Shown here: positions 7,073 through 15,879 of the stretch, piece by piece | Position numbering within the stretch: position 1 is the stretch's first letter | Layout: every line of letters begins with the position of its first letter | Source of the DNA: Ligilactobacillus apodemi DSM 16634 = JCM 16172 | Lineage (GTDB): Bacteria > Bacillota > Bacilli > Lactobacillales > Lactobacillaceae | DNA length: 64,000 bases | Assembly: GCF_001434405.1 (NCBI RefSeq) | Contig: NZ_AZFT01000053.1 | Span: 372,001 to 436,000 of the forward strand | Reading direction: 5' to 3' | Notes under the pieces: model-generated | Database searches by the model: none | What the model saw: the letters and a program-made list of their open reading frames with translations, nothing else | What the model was told of the DNA's origin: nothing | Program-made: the position numbers and the translations under genes

Positions 7073-9703
7073 TTATTTTTGTCTTTTACGTTGTTGTAAG
7101 TAGAGTAATAACGTAATTCCAAGAGAAATCAAGGAAATGATACAACCAAGCCATAAACCAGGTGGCGTAAAGGTCAAGGTAACCGTATGTTTTCCTTTGC
7201 CAATGTTAAAGCCGATGAAAGTGTCTTGAATCTTATAGGTCTTCACACTTTTTCCATCAACGGTGGCGTGCCAACCTTTGCTATATGGAATTGTTGTAGC
7301 AAAGATCTGATTCTTTTTAGTAATATTGATCGTCCCAGTTAACTTGCGTGAATTATAAAAAGTTATTTTCCAAGAACTCTTTTGTAATTGTTTGAGTTTT
7401 TGTTCGACTAACTTATTATCCATGCGGTAAAGCACAAAACTATCCAGCCAAAGCGTATTCTTTTTGAATTTAACGGTAATGATTTGTTCTTGCCCTTTTT
7501 CAGAAGTTGCTGGATTTAAGACAACAGTATGTCTAAAGGTATCGTAAAGCGAGTATTCACTAGTTCCGTTGTACCAAGTAGCATAATCTCCACTTAAATT
7601 AGAACCTAAGGTCAAATAATAGGAATCATTAGTTGTCGGGGTAAATTTAAAGATGATCTGGGCATCTTTTGAGAGATCAGTTTTTTTGAAATATGAACCA
7701 GTCAAGTTGACTTGCTTACCAGTATTTTCAAAAACAACTTCATTAAAGTTTGAAGCATAGAAATATTTTGTACTTGCAGCCGAACCAGTCGCAGCATTTA
7801 ACCAATTAGTTTGATAAGTTAACGGTTGGTTATATAAAACTTTAACATTTTTCAGTGCTTTATTAGCTGCATATCCTAGACCAACAGCGTATGGATTTTG
7901 ATAGATCCGTGTTTTGTTAGTTTGGGTCTGAAGTTGATAAAGACTTACATCAGGACGGAAACTTACCGCTTTTAGTGCAGTATCTGATTGACCACTTGTA
8001 AGCTCAGAGGTTTGTTTAGCTTGCAAGAGGTACTTTACGTTTAATAATGAATCGCTGATCAAAGTCCCATTATAATAACCAACGTAATTATCACCATCAG
8101 GCTGCCCGATTTGACCATAAAAATCAGGGATGCTCTTTTCTAACGCCGAACTGAAGTATGAACCGGTATTTAGATTTTGAGCTAACCCATCATCTTTTGT
8201 ACGTGCGTAAAGTTGGGCCGTGCGATAAAAAGAAGTATCTAACTGCGATAAAGTCGTTGCATCGGTAGTCAGTGCCGTGGATGGTGTTTCAAATTCTTCT
8301 TGGGTCAAATAGCTGATATTGTTAAGTGAATAAGCAGTATTAGCTAAAAGTTCAAGGCAGACCACTAGGTAAAGCGTAAATGGTGTCAGCAAACGATGAA
8401 CTTCACTTTTCTTTAAGGTCAAAAGTAATAAGACCAAAACATTAAAGAGTGCCGTGAAAAGTAAGGTCGGATTTGAAATATAGTCCAAATCTTTGCGGTC
8501 AAGGTAGACGTAAACCAGCGTCGCACTCACTAAGCCAAGGATAATGAGCGTTTGCCAATTTTTGAGAGCGAGGTCGCTCTTTTTTAATGCAATAGCTGCT
8601 AGAAAAATCATCCAAAAGCTTACTACAAAAGAAAAGCGATATGGATACCAAACAGGGAATTGCATCCCATGCCATAAAAGATCAAGCGGTTCAAAGCACA
8701 TCGAAATTGCTAAGAAAAGACTGATCAGACCTGCAGCAATTTTAGAATGACGCTTGATCTGGCGATTTAAAAAGTAAAGAATAAAGCCAAATAAAGCTAA
8801 GCTTCCGATAAATAAGTTAGGGTAGCCTTCGGGCATTTGATCAAAGTTAAACGCACCGATAACAAATTTAGAAAGCATTTTAAATGGCAAGTATTCGAAT
8901 TTAAAGCTTAAGTTAGTTTCTGTGTATTGCCCTTTGCTTGTTGTTAACGAATATAGCGTTGGAATCAGTAAAGCAGAAGCGACCCCGATCGCTAAAAGTG
9001 AGCGACTAGCAAAAAGCCAAGTTTGCTTTAAAAGCTGTTTTTTGTTGCTAAAGTATTCTGTTTGATACCAAATAAAGAAAAGTGCTAAGAACAAGCAGAT
9101 CATATACGCCATGTAATAGTTAATAAAGATCATTGCTGCTAAAAACAAAACATAGCCGGTACTTTTCTTAGTTGATAATAATTTATACAATGCTGAAATA
9201 ATTAGTGGTAAGAAAATTGGGGCATCTAACCATAGCATATTAAGTTGGTTAGCGATCAACCATCCCATCAAGGTATAGCTAGTAGCTAGTGTAGGGACTA
9301 ATAGCCCATTTATTTTTAAATTTTTATTGAGTAGGCGTCCAAATGTATAGCCTGCACAACCGTACTTTAAAAGTAAAACAACGAGACACCCAGCAGTCAG
9401 ATATTTTCCGGGAAATAGTAGAAAAATCAAATTAAAGGGGCTTAGTAAATAATAAGCATATTCACCAAGCATTTGCCCACCTAAGGCTTTAGAAAATGAA
9501 TAAAAGAAGTCAGTGGGAGCATGCAAGATGGTATGCCTAAAATAGGCAAAAAAGTCAACGTACTGTTGACCTAAATCAACAGTTAAAACGCTTGAAGTGC
9601 CAAACGGATAAAATCCGCGATAAATAAAATACCCAAGCATAATGAAAAACGGTGTCCAAAAGCTGAGTAGTAACGGATAATGTTTTTTGAAATAATTTTT
9701 CAT
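7073..9703 (-). CDS. YfhO-family polytopic membrane protein (GT-C-like, lipoteichoic acid glycosylation candidate)
   Basis: An 876-residue membrane protein. About 13 hydrophobic segments fill the first ~450 residues, then comes a large extracytoplasmic region of ~380 residues and one C-terminal membrane segment followed by a basic tail. The N-terminal GFYPFGTSSVLTVDLGQQY contains the Asp-bearing first loop typical of GT-C glycosyltransferases. YfhO in Bacillus works with CsbB in adding GlcNAc to lipoteichoic acid; the position beside dlt agrees, but that role is inferred. The ATG is preceded by GAAAGGA inside a small hairpin (see findings). Confidence 0.82.
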   Translation of the reverse strand: MKNYFKKHYPLLLSFWTPFFIMLGYFIYRGFYPFGTSSVLTVDLGQQYVDFFAYFRHTILHAPTDFFYSFSKALGGQMLGEYAYYLLSPFNLIFLLFPGKYLTAGCLVVLLLKYGCAGYTFGRLLNKNLKINGLLVPTLATSYTLMGWLIANQLNMLWLDAPIFLPLIISALYKLLSTKKSTGYVLFLAAMIFINYYMAYMICLFLALFFIWYQTEYFSNKKQLLKQTWLFASRSLLAIGVASALLIPTLYSLTTSKGQYTETNLSFKFEYLPFKMLSKFVIGAFNFDQMPEGYPNLFIGSLALFGFILYFLNRQIKRHSKIAAGLISLFLAISMCFEPLDLLWHGMQFPVWYPYRFSFVVSFWMIFLAAIALKKSDLALKNWQTLIILGLVSATLVYVYLDRKDLDYISNPTLLFTALFNVLVLLLLTLKKSEVHRLLTPFTLYLVVCLELLANTAYSLNNISYLTQEEFETPSTALTTDATTLSQLDTSFYRTAQLYARTKDDGLAQNLNTGSYFSSALEKSIPDFYGQIGQPDGDNYVGYYNGTLISDSLLNVKYLLQAKQTSELTSGQSDTALKAVSFRPDVSLYQLQTQTNKTRIYQNPYAVGLGYAANKALKNVKVLYNQPLTYQTNWLNAATGSAASTKYFYASNFNEVVFENTGKQVNLTGSYFKKTDLSKDAQIIFKFTPTTNDSYYLTLGSNLSGDYATWYNGTSEYSLYDTFRHTVVLNPATSEKGQEQIITVKFKKNTLWLDSFVLYRMDNKLVEQKLKQLQKSSWKITFYNSRKLTGTINITKKNQIFATTIPYSKGWHATVDGKSVKTYKIQDTFIGFNIGKGKHTVTLTFTPPGLWLGCIISLISLGITLLLYLQQRKRQK

Positions 9704-9704
9704 C

Positions 9705-9723
9705 CTGAAAAAGATCCTTTCAG
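9705..9723 (-). promoter_or_regulatory. hairpin enclosing the yfhO-like Shine-Dalgarno
   Basis: On the minus strand CTGAAA and TTTCAG form a 6-bp stem with the GGA of GAAAGGA in the 7-nt loop, ending 1 nt before the ATG. It could limit ribosome access. Confidence 0.4.
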
Positions 9724-9829
9724 ATTGTAATTCTATAGCTTCTAGAATACCATAACCTAAAAAAGATTACGAACCCCGATAAAAGAGTTAATTTTGAGAA
9801 AAATTATTATTTAAAAGGTGATTTATCGT

Positions 9830-9858
9830 ATATAATAATAGATGCAAACTTATTATAT
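9830..9858. repeat. AT-rich inverted repeat in the yfhO/pbp divergent region
   Basis: ATATAATAA and TTATTATAT are perfect arms 11 nt apart, near the middle of the 242-nt region between two divergent genes. It could be an operator or simply AT-rich promoter sequence; TATAAT occurs inside the left arm. Confidence 0.4.
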
Positions 9859-9945
9859 ATTAAGATTGTACAGAGATATTTTTCTTTAGCCAATTTTGTG
9901 CTAGGATAATTATGTTGTTAATAATTTTGGAAGAGGAGATTTTTA

Positions 9946-12006
9946 GTGAAATTTTTAAGAAAAGCCAGCGGTCAAAACAAGAAAAAACGGTCGCAGATAC
10001 CCTTTAGATTGAATTTTCTCTTTTTGATCGTTTTTTTCCTTTTTGCAGCGTTGATTGGGCAACTGGTTTACTTGCAAATCATTAACGGTAATCAGTTTGA
10101 GTCTGAAGCTACCAGTAGTAACAACCAAACTGAAACTAAAAACGTTCAGCGTGGGCTGATCTATGATTCTTCAGGTAAACTTTTAGTTGCTAATAACACC
10201 ACGCGTGCTATTACCTATACTAAACCTTTGAGTGTTACTTCTAGCGAAATGTATACAGTGGCTACGAATTTAGCGAAGTATATCACGGTGGATACTGATA
10301 CATTGACAACAGCTAATAAGATTGCTTATTACTTGGCTAATCCGACCAATACCAAAAACGTCAATGCACATATCAAAAACGCTGAGTCTCTTTCTGTAAG
10401 TAAGTTGACAAAGTTACAAAATAAATATGTCAAAGAACACGGATTAGTGAAAAATTTTACTACGGATCAAAAGGAAGCTGCTTATATCTATAATAAGATG
10501 TCAGGTGCTTATGCTTTATCCACAGTCTATATTAAGACAAGTGATGTAACTGATACTGAAATGGCCGAGGTTGGTGAACATATGTCCACTCTCGCTGGGG
10601 TCAAGGTCGGAACAAGTTCTTCCCGTTCTTATCCTAACGGTGAATCGGTTAAGAGTGTTATCGGGACAGTTACTACAGAAAAACAAGGGCTACCAAGTGA
10701 TAAGATCAATACCTTGTTAGCTCAAGGTTATTCCCGTAACGATAGTGTGGGTTCAAGTTATATCGAATCACAATACGAAAATGTTCTTAAAGGTACTAAA
10801 CAAATAATTAATGTAATCACGAGAAATAATAAGGTTGTTAAAGAAGTTACTCAATATGGTGGTAGCGATGGTGATAGTATCCAGTTAACGATCAATGCTG
10901 AGTTTCAATCACAAGTGCAACAGATCGTGCAAGATGCTGTTTCTAATGCTGCTTCTTCTAACCCTTATATCCCAGGGGGCTATGCGGTCGTAATGAATCC
11001 TAAAAACGGTGCGATTTATGCATTAGCTGGCGTTAGCCGTGATGTTTCTACCGGTGAGATCACTGAAAATGCCCTTGGTACGATCAATCAAACCTTCGTA
11101 ATGGGTTCTGTTGTTAAAGGTGCGATGGTTATGGGGGCGTTGACCGATGGTGTCATTACGCCAACTAATAATACTTTATTAGAAGAACCGATCAAGTTAG
11201 CAGGGACTGCAACTAAGGCTTCCTGGTTCAATAAAACTGGTTCTGCTAATATGAATTTGACAGCCTCTGAAGCGCTTGAAGTTTCTTCTAACACATATAT
11301 GATGAAACTAGCAATGCTTGAAGGTGGTTTCACCTATACTTCCGGAGCTGCGTTAAACTTACCAACATCCATTTTTAGTAAATTGCGTCAAAACTTCAAA
11401 CAGTATGGTTTAGGGGTTAAGACCGGGATCGATATTCCAGGTGAATCTAGTGGGTACGAAGGTACTGCCGATCAATCACACATTGGTAATGCGCTTGACT
11501 TATCCTTTGGTAACTATGATGCCTATACGACGATCCAATTGGCTCAATATGCCTCAACGATTGCAAACGGTGGTTATCGTTTACAACCACATATTCTAAA
11601 ATCGATTCGGGCAACGAATAAAGATGGTTCGTTAGGTGCAGTTAAGTATGAATTCCAGCCAAATGTCTTAAACGTTGTTAGTGGGACAAAGGCACAGTGG
11701 AATGTAGTCAAAACAGGTCTGTGGTTAGTTGTTCACGGGACAAATCAATATAAGACTGGTGGCTCGATGGAATCGATCACGCCACAGATTTCGGCTAAAA
11801 CTGGTACTGCGCAAACTTACTACAACAATATTGAAACTGAAACTTTAAGTGCGATCAGTTATGCGCCAGCAACTGATCCACAAGTTGTTGTGGTAGTTGC
11901 CTTCCCAAATATTACTGATACAAGCAGTAAGATTAATACAGAAGTAGTTAAGCAAATCTACGAAGCTTACTGGAAGACAGTTCAATCTAGTGACGGTTAT
12001 AGCTAA
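9946..12006 (+). CDS. class B penicillin-binding protein (PBP2b-type transpeptidase)
   Basis: A membrane-anchored D,D-transpeptidase cross-linking peptidoglycan. A basic N-terminal tail and one membrane segment (~21-48) precede the dimerisation domain (QRGLIYDSSGKLL). The transpeptidase has the three active-site motifs: SVVK at ~388-391, SSN in EVSSNTYM, and KTGTAQ near residue 625. SVVK rather than STFK resembles the PBP2b branch that works in septal or peripheral wall synthesis. There are no PASTA domains. It starts at GTG with GAAGAGGAG upstream. The location next to rpmG is common in lactobacilli. Confidence 0.92.
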   Translation: MKFLRKASGQNKKKRSQIPFRLNFLFLIVFFLFAALIGQLVYLQIINGNQFESEATSSNNQTETKNVQRGLIYDSSGKLLVANNTTRAITYTKPLSVTSSEMYTVATNLAKYITVDTDTLTTANKIAYYLANPTNTKNVNAHIKNAESLSVSKLTKLQNKYVKEHGLVKNFTTDQKEAAYIYNKMSGAYALSTVYIKTSDVTDTEMAEVGEHMSTLAGVKVGTSSSRSYPNGESVKSVIGTVTTEKQGLPSDKINTLLAQGYSRNDSVGSSYIESQYENVLKGTKQIINVITRNNKVVKEVTQYGGSDGDSIQLTINAEFQSQVQQIVQDAVSNAASSNPYIPGGYAVVMNPKNGAIYALAGVSRDVSTGEITENALGTINQTFVMGSVVKGAMVMGALTDGVITPTNNTLLEEPIKLAGTATKASWFNKTGSANMNLTASEALEVSSNTYMMKLAMLEGGFTYTSGAALNLPTSIFSKLRQNFKQYGLGVKTGIDIPGESSGYEGTADQSHIGNALDLSFGNYDAYTTIQLAQYASTIANGGYRLQPHILKSIRATNKDGSLGAVKYEFQPNVLNVVSGTKAQWNVVKTGLWLVVHGTNQYKTGGSMESITPQISAKTGTAQTYYNNIETETLSAISYAPATDPQVVVVVAFPNITDTSSKINTEVVKQIYEAYWKTVQSSDGYS

Positions 12007-12020
12007 AAAATAACACTTGA

Positions 12021-12066
12021 AAATATGCAGAAGTATTCAAAATTTGATGCTTCTGCATATTTTTTT
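12021..12066 (+). terminator. terminator after the penicillin-binding protein gene
   Basis: AAATATGCAGAAG pairs with CTTCTGCATATTT around a ~16-nt loop, followed by a T-run. Confidence 0.85.
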
Positions 12067-12067
12067 G

Positions 12068-12135
12068 CTGTCAAGGAATTTTCCTTAACAAATAACTAAA
12101 AAATACTGGTAATCAGATCCAAAAAATGATATGAT
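12068..12135 (+). promoter_or_regulatory. rpmG promoter region with block shared with rpsP
   Basis: CTGTCAAGGAATTTTCC, TTAACA and AAATACTGGTA line up with the region before rpsP (48931-48972). TTAACA is a candidate -35, but the aligned -10 is poor (TAATCA). TATGAT at 12130 is a better -10, with TGGTAA 17 nt upstream. Confidence 0.45.
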
Positions 12136-12198
12136 ATTAAACGTTGAAGATGCCAAGAGCATTTTTTATGAACTGATATGCATTGGAGGTTTAGAATT

Positions 12199-12348
12199 AT
12201 GCGCGTAAATATTACATTAGAATGTACAGAATGTCATGAACAAACATACTTGACAAACAAAAACAAGCGTAATAACCCAGATCGCCTTGAACTTAAGAAG
12301 TATTGTCCACGCGATCACAAGGTTACAGTACATCGCGAAACAAAATAA
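12199..12348 (+). CDS. rpmG: 50S ribosomal protein L33
   Basis: A 49-residue protein of the large subunit. [19 protein letters not shown] opens with the conserved zinc-ribbon CxxC, while the second pair is altered to CPRDH, so zinc binding is probably weakened or lost. The [12 protein letters not shown] core is diagnostic. GGAGG lies 10 nt before the ATG. The usual fthC (5-formyltetrahydrofolate cyclo-ligase) gene between rpmG and the rhomboid gene in many relatives is absent here. Its stop codon is part of the terminator stem. Confidence 0.95.
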   Translation: MRVNITLECTECHEQTYLTNKNKRNNPDRLELKKYCPRDHKVTVHRETK

Positions 12349-12379
12349 CAACAGGTTTAAAACCCTGTTGTTTTTTTTT
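12347..12379 (+). terminator. terminator of rpmG
   Basis: AACAACAGG pairs with CCTGTTGTT, followed by nine T. The stem begins on the last bases of the rpmG stop codon. Confidence 0.88.
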
Positions 12380-12397
12380 GAAAGTTTAATGAACCGG

Positions 12398-12426
12398 TTG
12401 CATAAGCGCAAAATCTTGCGTATAGT
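12398..12426 (+). promoter_or_regulatory. candidate promoter of the rhomboid-yqgQ-glcK operon
   Basis: TTGCAT and TATAGT are separated by 17 nt, 43 nt upstream of the rhomboid ATG and just after the rpmG terminator. Confidence 0.6.
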
Positions 12427-12469
12427 TGATGCTAGGACAAGATAAGCTAATGTGATTGGAGGATCGGTC

Positions 12470-13129
12470 ATGAATAATTTTCAGCGAAAACCGATTATTA
12501 CGTATGGATTGATCACGATCAATCTACTCGTGTTTATTGGAATGACGTTAAGTGGTGGTAGTGAAAACGTAGCTAACTTGATTCGTTGGGGAGCTAAATA
12601 TAATCCCTTGATCATTCAAGGTGAATGGTGGCGCTTAGTGACCCCCATGTTCATTCATATTGGTTTAGAACATTTAGCGCTAAATATGCTAACGCTTTAC
12701 TTTTTAGGGATCCAGCTAGAACAGCTTTTTGGGAAGTGGCGTTATTTAGTGCTTTACTTGGTAAGTGGCATTGGGGGCAATATTTTTAGTTTTGCCTTGT
12801 CAAATAATGTCTCAGCAGGTGCAAGTACAGCGTTATTCGGTTTGTTTGGAGCATACTTAATGTTAGGAGAATCATTCCGACATAATCAATATATTCGGAT
12901 GATTTCACGTCAATTTTTAGTATTGGTCGTTTTGAACTTTGCATTTGATCTGTTTACTGGCGGAATCGATATGTGGGGACATGCTGGCGGCTTATTTGCC
13001 GGCTTTTTAGCCTCTTATCTAGTCGGAGTACCTAAATTAGGTAATATTCCGAAGTTAAAACGAATTTTAAGTGCGCTAGCTCTAGTAATTGTATATGGAT
13101 TATTGTTGAAAACAGGTTTTAATAATTGA
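12470..13129 (+). CDS. gluP: rhomboid-family intramembrane serine protease (GluP-like)
   Basis: A 219-residue polytopic protease cleaving membrane-embedded substrates. The catalytic serine is Ser119 in the GAST motif at the head of a membrane helix, the general base is His171 in WGHAGG, and the HxxxN motif HLALN ends at Asn72. Six or seven membrane segments are visible and the TPR tail of Bacillus GluP is lacking, so it is the short core form. The ATG is spaced by ATCGGTC after TGGAGG. It heads an operon with yqgQ and glcK, as in many Lactobacillales. Confidence 0.9.
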   Translation: MNNFQRKPIITYGLITINLLVFIGMTLSGGSENVANLIRWGAKYNPLIIQGEWWRLVTPMFIHIGLEHLALNMLTLYFLGIQLEQLFGKWRYLVLYLVSGIGGNIFSFALSNNVSAGASTALFGLFGAYLMLGESFRHNQYIRMISRQFLVLVVLNFAFDLFTGGIDMWGHAGGLFAGFLASYLVGVPKLGNIPKLKRILSALALVIVYGLLLKTGFNN

Positions 13130-13163
13130 CAATATCCAGTATAATCTTAAAGGAGAGGTTTTC

Positions 13164-13385
13164 ATGAAAACTCTATATGATGTTCAACAGCTATTAAAGC
13201 ATTTTGGTGTGTTTGTTTATGTTGGAAAGCGAATGTGGGATATTGAATTGATGGCGATCGAGATCGATAATTTGTATAAGGCAAATGCCATTGATAAACA
13301 AGCTTTTTTAAGTGCCAAGCTTGTACTCACGCGGGAGCATCGCGTAGAGGAAGAATATGAAGCTGCTAAAGATAATTTAGAATAG
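13164..13385 (+). CDS. yqgQ: YqgQ-family protein (DUF910)
   Basis: A 73-residue protein with the family features MKTLYDVQQLLKHFG at the start and RMWDIELMAIEIDNLY in the middle, predicted as a small helical bundle. The biochemical role is unknown; it is consistently found between the rhomboid gene and glucokinase. AAGGAGAGG precedes the ATG. Its distance to glcK is 18 nt, so co-translation is likely. Confidence 0.88.
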   Translation: MKTLYDVQQLLKHFGVFVYVGKRMWDIELMAIEIDNLYKANAIDKQAFLSAKLVLTREHRVEEEYEAAKDNLE

Positions 13386-13403
13386 TAGGAGTGATTTTGC
13401 GGT

Positions 13404-14363
13404 ATGGATAAGAAACTTATCGGGGTTGACCTTGGTGGGACAACTATTAAATTTGCAATTTTGACAGCTGATGGTGAAATTCAACAAAAATGGAGTATTG
13501 AAACAAATGTTTTAGATGAAGGTTCACATATTGTGCCTGATATCATTGAATCAATCAACCATCATTTGAATTTATACGAAATGGAACCAGAACAATTCAT
13601 CGGAATCGGGATGGGAACACCTGGTACAGTTGATCGTGCAGCTGGTACGGTTGTTGGTGCCTATAATTTGAATTGGAAGACAGTTCAAAATGTAAAAGAA
13701 GAAATTGAAGCTGGTACAAGAATCAAGTTCGCGCTTGATAATGACGCTAACGTTGCTGCTTTAGGCGAACGCTGGAAAGGTGCCGGTGAAAATGCTGATA
13801 ATGTTGCTTTTATCACATTAGGAACAGGTGTTGGCGGTGGTTTGATCGCTGACGGTAAGCTTTTACACGGTTTAGGTGCTGCTGGTGAAGTTGGTCATAT
13901 CAACGTTGAACCAGGTGGTTACTTATGTACATGTGGTAACCATGGCTGCTTAGAAACTTATGCGTCTGCAACAGGTGTTGTTCGGGTAGCTCGTGACATG
14001 GCAGAAGAATTTGCGGGTGATTCAGAACTTAAGCGTGCCCTAGATAACGGGGAAGAAATCAGTTCTAAGATGGTCTTTGACTTAGCTAAGCAAGATGACA
14101 TTTTGGCTAAACGTGTTGTTGATCGTGTGTGCTATTACTTAGGTTTAGCAAGTGCTAACATCAGTAGTATTTTACATCCAGAATATGTTGTTATTGGTGG
14201 CGGGGTTTCTGCTGCAGGTGATTTCTTACTTAACCAAGTTGAAAATTACTTTAAAGAATATGCTTTCCCAACAATTCGCAATACAACTAAGCTTAAATTA
14301 GCACAATTAGGTAACTCTGCTGGTGTTATCGGTGCAGCTTCATTAGCTTTAGAATTTAAATAA
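13404..14363 (+). CDS. glcK: ROK-family glucokinase
   Basis: Phosphorylates glucose to glucose 6-phosphate with ATP in the cytoplasm. The phosphate-binding motif DLGGTTIKFAIL is at residues 9-20, the catalytic Asp114 is in DNDAN, and the ROK zinc-binding signature EVGHINV plus CTCGNHGC supplies His165, Cys175, Cys177 and Cys182. No N-terminal helix-turn-helix is present, so it is a kinase, not a ROK repressor. The length of 319 residues is normal. It is the third gene of the rhomboid operon and is followed by a terminator. Confidence 0.95.
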   Translation: MDKKLIGVDLGGTTIKFAILTADGEIQQKWSIETNVLDEGSHIVPDIIESINHHLNLYEMEPEQFIGIGMGTPGTVDRAAGTVVGAYNLNWKTVQNVKEEIEAGTRIKFALDNDANVAALGERWKGAGENADNVAFITLGTGVGGGLIADGKLLHGLGAAGEVGHINVEPGGYLCTCGNHGCLETYASATGVVRVARDMAEEFAGDSELKRALDNGEEISSKMVFDLAKQDDILAKRVVDRVCYYLGLASANISSILHPEYVVIGGGVSAAGDFLLNQVENYFKEYAFPTIRNTTKLKLAQLGNSAGVIGAASLALEFK

Positions 14364-14377
14364 GCTTATTCCTAATT

Positions 14378-14406
14378 AAACAGTCTCGCTTTTAGTGAGG
14401 CTGTTT
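14378..14406 (+). terminator. terminator after glcK
   Basis: AACAGTCTC and GAGGCTGTT form a stem with one bulge, then a short T-run. Confidence 0.7.
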
Positions 14407-14532
14407 TGGTCTAATATAAATATTTATGATAAACAGCAAAATTTTGGCATATCTTTGAATAAAGTGATATAACGTTCATATGTATAATTATAAACTTTGT
14501 TCTTTTAGCCAAAAAAAGATTAATTGAAGTAA

Positions 14533-14572
14533 GAAAGGAATGCTATATTTTTATAGCGAGGGCTCAGAAATG
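14533..14572 (+). promoter_or_regulatory. SD-hairpin-start leader of the rhodanese gene (copy 2 of 7)
   Basis: GAAAGGA (14533-14539), 2 nt, stem GCTATA (14542-14547), loop TTTT, stem TATAGC (14552-14557), then 12 nt to ATG. An in-frame ATG at 14540 abuts the Shine-Dalgarno with no spacing and runs through the hairpin, so it is an unlikely start. A second Shine-Dalgarno, GAGGG, lies 7 nt before the chosen ATG. Confidence 0.6.
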
Positions 14573-14989
14573 AATTTGATGTTGGGTAAAATATCTGCAT
14601 GGTTTTGGATCGATCTAGTTTTAGTATTAATCTTGTTATGGATGCTGGGAACGCAATTATATTGGTGGTATCGTGGCAAAAAAGTTGCTCATATCGTTGA
14701 TAGTGAAGAATTTAAAAAGGGTTTACGTAAGGGACAGATCGTTGACTTACGTGATAGTGCTGAATTTGATCGTTCTCATATTTTAGGTGCTCGTAACATG
14801 CCATTTGCACAATTTAAATTATACGAAAATTCTTTACGTAAGGATGCACCAGTCTATCTTTATGATACGACACGGGCAATGCCGATCAGAATCGCTTCTC
14901 GTTTGAAAAAAGAAGGTTTTAAAGAAATCTATGTGTTAAAGGGTGGCTATTCGAAGTGGGATGGCAAAACGAAGAGTAAAAAGAATTAA
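14570..14989 (+). CDS. membrane-anchored rhodanese-like domain protein, catalytic cysteine absent
   Basis: A 139-residue protein. One N-terminal hydrophobic segment (residues ~11-34) is followed by a cytoplasmic rhodanese fold with IVDLRDSAEFDRSHILGARNMPF, the canonical first half. The catalytic loop, normally Cys-x4-Arg, reads YDTTRAMP with Asp99 in the cysteine position, and no cysteine occurs anywhere in the protein. It is therefore unlikely to be a sulfurtransferase and may bind a ligand or partner. A rhodanese gene next to glcK is a recurrent arrangement. The start is set by the leader. Confidence 0.85.
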   Translation: MNLMLGKISAWFWIDLVLVLILLWMLGTQLYWWYRGKKVAHIVDSEEFKKGLRKGQIVDLRDSAEFDRSHILGARNMPFAQFKLYENSLRKDAPVYLYDTTRAMPIRIASRLKKEGFKEIYVLKGGYSKWDGKTKSKKN

Positions 14990-15010
14990 GCGCTAGACAC
15001 ATATATAACA

Positions 15011-15046
15011 AATAACCTGTCTCGAATTTTGGAGACAGGTTATTTT
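15011..15046. terminator. bidirectional terminator between the rhodanese and SPFH genes
   Basis: AATAACCTGTCTC and GAGACAGGTTATT form a perfect 13-bp stem with an 8-nt loop between convergent genes. Confidence 0.88.
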
Positions 15047-15067
15047 GATTTACGGTTAATTAGTTGA

Positions 15068-15877
15068 TTAGGATTTTTCCAATAATTTTTTGATTACAGG
15101 AACTTGTCCTAAATTAGTGATGTCTTCTTTTGATAAAACTATTAAGTTTGTATCTGATTCTGCTAATGTTGTGAAAGCAGAGATACTTTGGTCTTTAAAG
15201 TAGTTTTCGTCAACTGAGCGAAGGGCGTCTTGGATTTTTTGGATCCGGTAGCTTTCAGCATCCGCACGAGTTTTAGTTGCTTGTGCTTGTGCCTGCGCTG
15301 TTTCGACTAATGCTTTATTTTTGGCATCGGTCGTTAGTTTGATGTTACGTGCTTCACCTTCAGCTTTTGCAATTGCAGCGACACGTTCGCGGTCAGCCGT
15401 CAATTGTTTATCCATTGCCTTTTGGATCTCTTTTGAAGGTGTCAATTCGTCAATGTTGACCCGATCAACATTGATTCCGTAGATATTAGTTAAATCGCCG
15501 ATCGCAGCTGCTAATTCAGCATTGATCTTTGAAGTTGAACCTAAAGCAGAGTTAAGATCCATTCGTCCGATAATATCGCGTAAGTGTCCGCGAACGAGTT
15601 GGGCCATCGATTCAACTGAATCAGAGTTTTCGTAGGTGTATTTTTGTGCGTCTGTTACGTGGTAATTTAGGGTCACGCTCGCTTCGATATCAGCATTATC
15701 TTGCGTGATAACAGAATATTTTTGTAAGCGTAGTGGATGCATTGCGAGTTCGACGATCCGGATCTTTTGAAAAACCGGAATGTAAAATTTTAACCCTGCA
15801 TCGACTGAATATGAATATTTTCCCAACGTTTCAACGAGACCTTTACAGTTTTGACGTACGATTTTTATTCCAAGCAT
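15068..15877 (-). CDS. SPFH/stomatin-like (band 7) protein without membrane anchor
   Basis: A 269-residue SPFH protein. GLVETLGKYSYSVDAGLKFYIP and VITQDNADIEASVTLNYHV mark the SPFH core (~10-170), followed by an Ala/Glu-rich coiled-coil (~170-225) typical of flotillin/stomatin oligomers. Such proteins scaffold membrane microdomains and assist membrane proteases. The usual N-terminal hydrophobic hairpin is missing; the chain begins directly with IKIVRQNCKGL. The gene starts 3 nt after its partner's stop, so the two form an operon. That partner carries an NfeD-like domain, the classic companion of stomatins. Confidence 0.9.
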   Translation of the reverse strand: MLGIKIVRQNCKGLVETLGKYSYSVDAGLKFYIPVFQKIRIVELAMHPLRLQKYSVITQDNADIEASVTLNYHVTDAQKYTYENSDSVESMAQLVRGHLRDIIGRMDLNSALGSTSKINAELAAAIGDLTNIYGINVDRVNIDELTPSKEIQKAMDKQLTADRERVAAIAKAEGEARNIKLTTDAKNKALVETAQAQAQATKTRADAESYRIQKIQDALRSVDENYFKDQSISAFTTLAESDTNLIVLSKEDITNLGQVPVIKKLLEKS

Positions 15878-15879
15878 AG

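Noticed and set aside
14407-14530. Promoter for the rhodanese gene near TATAAT at about 14480
   Set aside because: No -35 at acceptable spacing could be found, so it is not listed as a feature.
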